Assembly: GCF_947253225.1 (NCBI RefSeq)
Contig: NZ_CAMXYR010000011.1
Span: forward strand, 1-34,383
Reading direction: 5' to 3'
From: an uncultured Anaerococcus sp.
GTDB taxonomy: Bacteria; Bacillota; Clostridia; Tissierellales; Peptoniphilaceae
DNA length: 34,383 nt
The notes under the pieces are model-generated. The model was not told the origin of the DNA and made no database searches. It saw nothing but the letters and a program-made list of their open reading frames with translations. A program made the position numbers and the translations under genes. Each line of letters begins with the position of its first letter. Position 1 is the stretch's first letter. Of this stretch, positions 30,468 through 34,383 are shown in pieces.

Positions 30468-32150
30468 ATGCAAAATGAAAAAAAACTAAGAATAATCCCA
30501 CTAGGGGGATTACAAGAAGTAGGAAAGAACTGTACCGTCGTAGAATATGGCAGTGATATGATTATGATCGACTGTGGGTTGACTTTCCCTGACGCAGAGA
30601 TGCTAGGAGTCGATATAGTAATTCCTGACTTTACTTATGTAGAAGAAAATAAAAAGAAATTGAAAGGGATTTTTGTTACCCATGGCCATGAAGACCACAT
30701 AGGAGCAATCCCTTATTTCCTCAAGAACATTGACACTAATGTTTATTGTTCTAAGTTAACTAAAGGTCTACTTGAAAATAAATTCAAGGAACATGGTCTA
30801 AATCCTAATAAAATCAAGATGGTTAATGTAAATAATACTGTAAAAGTTGGCAGTTTATCATGTGAATTTATTAGGGTAAGTCACTCTATACCAGATGCTT
30901 GTGCTATAGCTGTAAAATCACCAATAGGAACAGTTATTTTTACAGGAGATTTCAAGATGGACTTTACACCAATTGATAATGATCCCACTGATATCCAAAG
31001 ACTTGCAGAATTAGGGAAAAAAGGAGTACTAGCTTTATTTGCTGATAGTACAAATGTCGAGAGAGAAGGATACTCAATTAGTGAAAAAACAGTTGGGGAT
31101 ACCTTTATCCAAATATTTGGTAGAGCTAAATCAAGAATTATTGTAGCAACTTTTGCTTCAAATTTACACAGAGTCCAACAAATAATCTATGCTGCAGAAA
31201 GATACAACAAAAAAGTAGCCTTATCTGGTAGGTCAATGATCAATAACGTTAGAATTGCTAGCGAGTTAGGATACCTAAAGGTTAAGAAAAATACATTAAT
31301 TGATATGAAAAATATCAAAAATCACCCAGATGATGAAATTGTTGTCCTTTCAACAGGAACTCAAGGAGAGCCACTTTCTGCTCTAACAAGAATGGCAAAT
31401 AAGGAACACAAGCAAATTAACTTGAATGAAACAGATACAGTAATCCTATCTTCATCTGCTATTCCAGGCAATGAAATGGCTATAAATAATACCATAAACA
31501 ATCTCACAAAGATTGGATGTAAAATAATATACTCATCACTTGCTAAGGTCCACGCTTCAGGACATGCCTGCCAAGAAGAAATTAAATTAATGTATCAATT
31601 GGTTACTCCTAAGTACCTCTTGCCTGCGCACGGTGAGATAAGACAGCTTCAAAAGCACGCAGAAATAGCTGAAGATATGGGACAACCAAAGGAAAATATA
31701 TTGATTGGTAAAAATGGTGATGTATATGAATTTACCAAGAAATATGGAGCTATAAATGGCAGAGTTCAAGCTGGCAACATACTTGTAGATGGTTCAGGAA
31801 TAGGTGATGTTGGAAACATTGTATTGAAAGATAGAAAACACTTATCAGAAGACGGGTTGATGGTTGTTTCAATTACCTTTGACAAGCATACCCAACAACT
31901 CTTAGCAGGTCCAGAAATTGTATCTCGTGGTTTTGTTTATGTAAAAGAAAATCAAGATATTATAGAAAATGCTAAAGATATTGTATTAAGATCTATCAAA
32001 AAATGCTCTGATAAAGATATTAGAGCCCTTAGCCAAATCAAATATAAAATTAGAGAAGATCTTAAATCATATATATACAATGAGTTAGGTCGTGATCCTA
32101 TGATTCTACCTGTAATCTCGGAATTAGAAACAAATGAGTCATATAAATAA
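30468..32150 (+). CDS. rnj: Ribonuclease J
   Basis: Metallo-beta-lactamase/beta-CASP ribonuclease with endo- and 5'-3' exonuclease activity in Gram-positive mRNA decay and rRNA maturation. 560 aa. The zinc motif THGHEDHIG has H72, H74, D76 and H77. Later signatures are SHSIPDA, FTGDFKMD, FADSTN, the beta-CASP segment ATFASNLHRVQQI, and HASGHA and LPAHGE. A C-terminal dimerisation domain is present. AAGGAG precedes the ATG. A single gene is seen; any second RNase J would lie elsewhere. Confidence 0.96.
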   Translation: MQNEKKLRIIPLGGLQEVGKNCTVVEYGSDMIMIDCGLTFPDAEMLGVDIVIPDFTYVEENKKKLKGIFVTHGHEDHIGAIPYFLKNIDTNVYCSKLTKGLLENKFKEHGLNPNKIKMVNVNNTVKVGSLSCEFIRVSHSIPDACAIAVKSPIGTVIFTGDFKMDFTPIDNDPTDIQRLAELGKKGVLALFADSTNVEREGYSISEKTVGDTFIQIFGRAKSRIIVATFASNLHRVQQIIYAAERYNKKVALSGRSMINNVRIASELGYLKVKKNTLIDMKNIKNHPDDEIVVLSTGTQGEPLSALTRMANKEHKQINLNETDTVILSSSAIPGNEMAINNTINNLTKIGCKIIYSSLAKVHASGHACQEEIKLMYQLVTPKYLLPAHGEIRQLQKHAEIAEDMGQPKENILIGKNGDVYEFTKKYGAINGRVQAGNILVDGSGIGDVGNIVLKDRKHLSEDGLMVVSITFDKHTQQLLAGPEIVSRGFVYVKENQDIIENAKDIVLRSIKKCSDKDIRALSQIKYKIREDLKSYIYNELGRDPMILPVISELETNESYK

Positions 32151-32766
32151 TGAATATATTACGTCATTTATTGAATTTTTATCAGAGGATATGGATTTTC
32201 TTGAGATAAGAAAATTTGCAGAAAAAAACCATGTTCCTATTATGAAAACTGAGACAAAGGAATTTCTTAAAAGCTTGGTTCTTATAGCAAAACCTAAGTC
32301 TATACTTGAAATTGGAACTGCTATTGGATATTCATCTTTAGTTTTTAATAAATATACAAATGCTCAAATTACAAGTATCGAGCTTTCTGAGGATATGGCA
32401 AAAATTGCTAGGGGTAATTTTAAAAAATATCAAGCAAATATCAATTTAATAAATGATGATGCAGAAAAAGCCTTGACTAAGATTAATCAAGGCTTTGATT
32501 TTGTTTTCATAGATGCTAATAAGGCTAATTACAAGTTTTACTTTGATTATGTAGATAAGCATTTGCTTAATAAGGGTGGAATCATAGTAGCTGACAATAT
32601 TTTGTTTAGAGGTGAAGTCTGTAAAGATGACCTTATTGAAAAAAGAAAAATAACTATAGTTAAAAGATTGAGGAATTTTTTGGCATATATCACAAAAAGA
32701 GAAGATTATAATACTAGTATCGTCCCCATAGGTGATGGTTTAAGTATAAGTTATAAGGAGAATTGA
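32134..32766 (+). CDS. trmR: SAM-dependent O-methyltransferase, TrmR (YrrM)-like
   Basis: 210 aa, class I methyltransferase of the caffeoyl-CoA O-methyltransferase group. SAM motif EIGTAIGYSS at 59-68, FVFIDANKANY near 125-135 and the metal-site strand IVADNILFRGEV near 151-162. The Bacillus homologue next to U32 peptidase genes is TrmR, which methylates 5-hydroxyuridine 34 of tRNA to 5-methoxyuridine; the same adjacency is seen here. The start at 32134 overlaps rnj by 17 bases and has only a weak purine-rich region upstream, so translation probably depends on rnj. Confidence 0.85.
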   Translation: MSHINNEYITSFIEFLSEDMDFLEIRKFAEKNHVPIMKTETKEFLKSLVLIAKPKSILEIGTAIGYSSLVFNKYTNAQITSIELSEDMAKIARGNFKKYQANINLINDDAEKALTKINQGFDFVFIDANKANYKFYFDYVDKHLLNKGGIIVADNILFRGEVCKDDLIEKRKITIVKRLRNFLAYITKREDYNTSIVPIGDGLSISYKEN

Positions 32767-34001
32767 TGAATAAAAATAAAGTTGAATTGTTAGCTCCTGC
32801 AGGAGATATGGAAAGATTAGAAACTGCTATCAAATTTGGTGCAGATGCAGTATTTTTGGCAGGAGATAGCTTTGGTCTAAGAGCTAATGCTAAAAACTTT
32901 AACAAGGAAGAATTAACAAAGGCTGTAGAGCTTGCTCATAAGAATAAGGTCAGGGTTCATGTAACTATGAATATCCTACCACACGATGAAGACATGACTG
33001 GTCTTATTGAGTACTTAGAGTTTTTAAATTCTATAAAAGTTGATGCTCTAATAATTTCGGATCCAGGAATTTTTTCTCTAGCCAAAGAGCATACAAATAT
33101 AGATCTTCATATAAGCACTCAAGCATCTGTTACAAATTCAGCAACAGTAAAGTTTTGGCATGATATGGGAGCTAAAAGAGTAATACTTGCAAGAGAATTG
33201 TCCCTTGAAGAAATCAAAGAAGTTAAGAAAAATGCTCCAAAAGATATGGAAATTGAGTGTTTTATCCATGGGGCTATGTGTATTTCATATTCTGGAAGAT
33301 GCCTATTATCTAATTATATGACAGGCAGAGATGCAAATAGGGGAGATTGTGCCCAATCATGTAGGTGGAAATACTCTATCCAAGAAGAAACTAGACCAGG
33401 TGAATACTATCCTATAGAAGAAGATGGCAAAGGTGGCACTTTTATCATGAACTCTAAGGATTTATGTTTAATTGATGAAATAGATAAATTGATAGAAGCA
33501 GGCGTAGATAGCTTTAAAATAGAAGGAAGAATGAAAACAGCCTTTTATGTAGCAACTGTTATTAGAAGCTATAGACAAGCAATTGACGCTTATTATGAAG
33601 GTACTTTTGATAAGGAAGTAGCTAGTAAATACTATGATGAAATAACCAAAGCAAGTCATAGACATTTTACTAAGGGATTTTTCTATAAAAAACCTGACGC
33701 AAACGATCAAATTTATGAAAATTCTTCATATATTAGGAATTATGATTTTATAGGAACAGTTTTAGATTACGATAAGGACACAAAAATCGCAACTATAGGA
33801 CAGAGAAATAGGTTTTTCCTAGGTGATGAAGTAGAAATATTTTCAAATTCTCCAGATTTTTATGAATTTAAAATCGACAATATGAAAAATAAAAAAGGAG
33901 AAGATATCGAAGTAGCGAATGTTCCTAAAGAAGAAATATTTATAAAGATCAATCTTCCACTTGAAAAAGGAGATATGTTTAGAAGAAAAATAGAAAATTA
34001 G
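32766..34001 (+). CDS. Peptidase U32-family protein, TrhP-like tRNA hydroxylation protein
   Basis: 411 aa from ATG 32766 (AAGGAG at 32756-32761; an overlapping TTG at 32763 is rejected). N-terminal ELLAPAGDMERLETAIKFGADAVF and the later IECFIHGAMC, CLLSNYMTGRDANRGDCAQSCRW cysteine cluster (about residues 165-200) identify the U32 family; the cysteines are Fe-S ligand candidates. Homologues (E. coli TrhP, Bacillus TrhP1/TrhP2) make 5-hydroxyuridine at tRNA position 34 with prephenate dependence, the substrate for TrmR encoded just upstream. Bacillus has two such genes side by side; only one is here. Confidence 0.87.
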   Translation: MNKNKVELLAPAGDMERLETAIKFGADAVFLAGDSFGLRANAKNFNKEELTKAVELAHKNKVRVHVTMNILPHDEDMTGLIEYLEFLNSIKVDALIISDPGIFSLAKEHTNIDLHISTQASVTNSATVKFWHDMGAKRVILARELSLEEIKEVKKNAPKDMEIECFIHGAMCISYSGRCLLSNYMTGRDANRGDCAQSCRWKYSIQEETRPGEYYPIEEDGKGGTFIMNSKDLCLIDEIDKLIEAGVDSFKIEGRMKTAFYVATVIRSYRQAIDAYYEGTFDKEVASKYYDEITKASHRHFTKGFFYKKPDANDQIYENSSYIRNYDFIGTVLDYDKDTKIATIGQRNRFFLGDEVEIFSNSPDFYEFKIDNMKNKKGEDIEVANVPKEEIFIKINLPLEKGDMFRRKIEN

Positions 34002-34004
34002 TAC

Positions 34005-34036
34005 TATAAAAGCCCAAGCAATTCTTGGGCTTTGTG
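34005..34036. terminator. Bidirectional terminator between convergent genes
   Basis: A perfect 10-bp stem (34010-34019 with 34024-34033) closes a four-base loop. On the + strand only three T end the stem; on the - strand the exit reads TTTTATAG, a better tract. It likely ends the small minus-strand gene and, less strongly, the trmR-U32 run. Confidence 0.75.
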
Positions 34037-34042
34037 TAAACA

Positions 34043-34276
34043 TTAATCTTCTGAAGGGTTTTCAGAAAAATCTGCTCTTGTTCTACGTCCTTCTACACCT
34101 ACATTAGAATTTTCATCAGCTTCATCAGTTATGTTTCTAAGATTTTCTTGGTCTGGACCTAATTTTTTATCTAAAGATTCACCGCCAGATTCCTTATTTT
34201 CTTCTCTTATTTTTTTGTCAAGTTCAGCATTTCCTCTGTATTGGTTTGCATTAGTTACTTTGTTTTCGTTAGTCAT
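34043..34276 (-). CDS. Small acidic, disordered hypothetical protein, 77 aa
   Basis: Unrecognised. Highly hydrophilic: 19 Asp/Glu and 12 Lys/Arg, about a dozen Asn, no Cys or Trp, one Tyr and one Phe, no hydrophobic core and no signal peptide, so it is probably intrinsically disordered and cytoplasmic. A basic patch GRRTR lies near residues 63-67 before an acidic tail. It looks like a real gene: AAAGGAGA ribosome binding site with good spacing to ATG 34276, an extended -10 promoter, and a terminator just past its stop. It is a single-gene unit convergent to the U32 gene. Role unknown; small disordered stress or nucleoid-associated proteins are possible analogues but this is speculation. Confidence 0.78.
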   Translation of the reverse strand: MTNENKVTNANQYRGNAELDKKIREENKESGGESLDKKLGPDQENLRNITDEADENSNVGVEGRRTRADFSENPSED

Positions 34277-34317
34277 ATAAATCTCCTTTTATATATTTAT
34301 TTAATACTTACACTTAT

Positions 34318-34346
34318 ATTATAACAGATATTCTAAAAAATTTCAT
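34318..34346 (-). promoter_or_regulatory. Extended -10 promoter of the small acidic protein gene
   Basis: On the - strand: ATGAAA (34346-34341) and TATAAT (34323-34318) with a 17-base spacer, and TGT directly before the -10 giving the TGnTATAAT extended form. The predicted start lies near 34311, about 35 bases before the ATG. Confidence 0.62.
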
Positions 34347-34383
34347 TATTATCGTTTTCAATAACTATTATAATATACTTAAA

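Noticed and set aside
34341..34360. Fur-box-like AT-rich stretch (GATAATAATGAAA on the minus strand) upstream of the small acidic gene
   Set aside because: Only one half resembles the Fur consensus; in AT-rich DNA such matches occur by chance.
34346..34374. Plus-strand promoter at the right edge (TTATTA, TATAAT at 34369-34374)
   Set aside because: The -35 is poor and the gene it would serve is outside the window, so it cannot be judged.
1..34383. CRISPR array, tRNA/rRNA genes, insertion sequences, prophage or defence genes
   Set aside because: No spaced direct-repeat array, cloverleaf, transposase, integrase or restriction/toxin-type protein was recognised anywhere in the window.

Overview
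The window is an AT-rich, gene-dense stretch of a low-GC Gram-positive (Firmicutes) chromosome. The gene neighbourhoods (ruvCAB-queA-tgt-yajC; recJ-rel-dtd-MBL-aspS; der-plsY-gpsA; rplU-prp-rpmA-obg-yhbY-nadD-yqeK-rsfS; alaS-ireB-yqgF-DUF1292-fur-rnj-trmR-U32) are classic Firmicutes ones. The AT content, the compaction and the protein style fit an anaerobic coccus of the Peptoniphilaceae (Anaerococcus-like). That genus-level guess is inference. Forty of 42 genes are on the + strand. I see no mobile genes, tRNA, rRNA, CRISPR or phage genes, and no gap above 300 bases.

Layout. 22-735 is an unrecognised gene ending in a terminator. 765-5276 carries Holliday-junction processing (RuvC, RuvA, RuvB), the two late queuosine enzymes (QueA, Tgt) and YajC, closed by a strong terminator. 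5354-12506 carries RecJ, the bifunctional Rel (p)ppGpp enzyme, D-aminoacyl-tRNA deacylase, a metallo-beta-lactamase-fold hydrolase, AspRS and an RseC-like membrane protein. 12507-15497 has its own promoter and a structured 5' leader ahead of der-plsY-gpsA. 15521-18072 holds sepF with its own promoter and terminator, then ylmH, lspA and ung. ung converges on a minus-strand DnaQ-fold exonuclease (18063-18968). A divergent promoter region separates that gene from nifS-thiI.

21315-22329 is the L21/L27 unit with a strong promoter, an L21-leader-like RNA, rplU, the L27-processing protease prp and rpmA. obg-yhbY-nadD-yqeK-rsfS follows past a terminator. 25438-34001 is a long tightly packed run: comEA, an Rrf2-type regulator, alaS, ireB, yqgF, a DUF1292 gene, fur, rnj, trmR and a U32 peptidase. 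A bidirectional terminator separates it from a minus-strand orphan gene for a small disordered acidic protein with a strong promoter.

The genes work together mainly in translation quality control and tRNA modification (QueA/Tgt, NifS/ThiI, TrmR/U32, Dtd, AspRS, AlaRS), ribosome assembly (Der, Obg, YhbY, RsfS, Prp, YqgF), recombination and repair (RuvABC, RecJ, Ung), and envelope biogenesis (PlsY, GpsA, LspA, SepF). Translational coupling is pervasive: seven junctions share one base (TAATG or TAGTG) and two share four (ATGA).

This is mostly a core housekeeping region and I found no clear new multi-gene system. The most unusual points are: a 52-base imperfect inverted repeat flanked by direct repeats in the der leader; an L27 precursor with a divergent Prp cleavage site; a probably leaderless exonuclease mRNA; a terminator built from the overlapping ends of two convergent genes; start codons pressed against terminator U-tracts; and two orphan genes at the window edges.
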